Shown here: piece by piece, positions 63,845 through 64,000 of the stretch
How positions within the stretch are numbered: position 1 is the first letter of the stretch
Layout: each line of letters opens with the position of its first letter
Assembly (NCBI RefSeq): GCF_002093975.1
Contig: NZ_KZ084330.1
Span: 200,456 to 264,455, forward strand
DNA length: 64,000 nt
Direction of reading: 5' to 3'
Origin: Thermoactinospora rubra
Lineage (GTDB): Bacteria; Actinomycetota; Actinomycetes; Streptosporangiales; Streptosporangiaceae
The notes under the pieces: generated by a model
What the model was told of the DNA's origin: nothing
Databases searched by the model: none
What the model saw: only the letters and a program-made list of their open reading frames with translations
Program-made: the position numbers and the translations under genes

Positions 63845-64000
63845 ACCGGCTCCCTTGCATGCGTTGGTCTACCAGGCCAAATGCTGGGGAGGATTTTAGC
63901 CTCTATATACGGACATCCGAGACAAGTCGCTAATTTGAGATGAACCAGCGGTGACGAGCAATGATCGAAACCTGTGGATCTGACGGGAAGGGGTGTACCT
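63845..64000. other. Upstream region of the LCP gene to window edge
   Basis: No gene was recognised. The first 60 bases are AT-rich, with TATATA around 63902 that may be a -10 element for the LCP gene (minus strand). Confidence 0.4.

Overview
The window is a GC-rich, gene-dense actinobacterial chromosome segment. Supporting signs are many GTG starts, ATGA/GTGA overlaps, several leaderless -10-to-start arrangements, mycelial-type gene families (PF04672 methyltransferase, F420-type reductase, LCP protein) and a ydaO riboswitch ahead of a cell-wall hydrolase. Gene content and the exact 14-bp CelR-type operator suggest the Streptosporangiales (Thermobifida/Nonomuraea-like); that placement is inference. 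No IS element, prophage, CRISPR array, tRNA or rRNA gene was recognised.

Layout. 1-3504: a cellobiose-type sugar ABC system (binding protein and a permease cut by the left edge) carrying two perfect CelR/CebR operators, next to a ROK regulator. 3608-7647: a five-gene amino-acid ABC operon ending in an L-asparaginase. 7783-8745: a secreted CHAP hydrolase controlled by a c-di-AMP (ydaO) riboswitch. 9257-15602: a nonulosonic-acid cluster with three sialyltransferase-like glycosyltransferases, a GT2 enzyme and a single-chain cytidylyltransferase-phosphatase-synthase fusion. This fits a cell-wall Kdn/sialic-type polymer (teichulosonic acid). 15694-19868: a CitAB/DcuSR-type two-component pair with a DctA dicarboxylate transporter. 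19947-24989: small oxidoreductase/TetR modules, an orphan histidine kinase and a PF04672 methyltransferase.

25043-39234 is a maltose/maltodextrin regulon: malEFG, two closely similar alpha-glucosidases that share a 149-nt identical block, a cyclomaltodextrinase-like GH13 enzyme, the shared MsmK/UgpC-type ATPase, a MalR-like LacI repressor and a PfkB kinase. CTTGC/GCAAG-type elements lie in the promoter regions of these transcription units. 39357-42884: an MFS transporter behind duplicated operator-like repeats, a membrane Ser/Thr kinase with a 16-residue repeat linker, and a VOC protein. 42915-49210: an Entner-Doudoroff operon (zwf-edd-glk-eda) divergent from a second ROK regulator.

49270-52361: a Tat-exported DyP peroxidase with a PCuAC copper chaperone and membrane proteins. 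52489-55569: a large secreted M14 carboxypeptidase. 55580-56962: a DUF2470 protein and a cysteine-free ribosomal protein S4 gene, divergent around overlapping iron boxes. 56965-59987: an F420-type reductase, a DUF4190 protein and a TetR-controlled drug-type ABC exporter. 59984-63844: a cytoplasmic-looking subtilase with a tiny partner ORF, and an LCP ligase that could attach glycopolymers, possibly the one made by the 9-15 kb cluster, to peptidoglycan.

The main theme is carbohydrate uptake and breakdown feeding glucose phosphorylation and the ED pathway, alongside cell-envelope polymer synthesis and remodelling. All calls come from reading the sequence; no database search was run.
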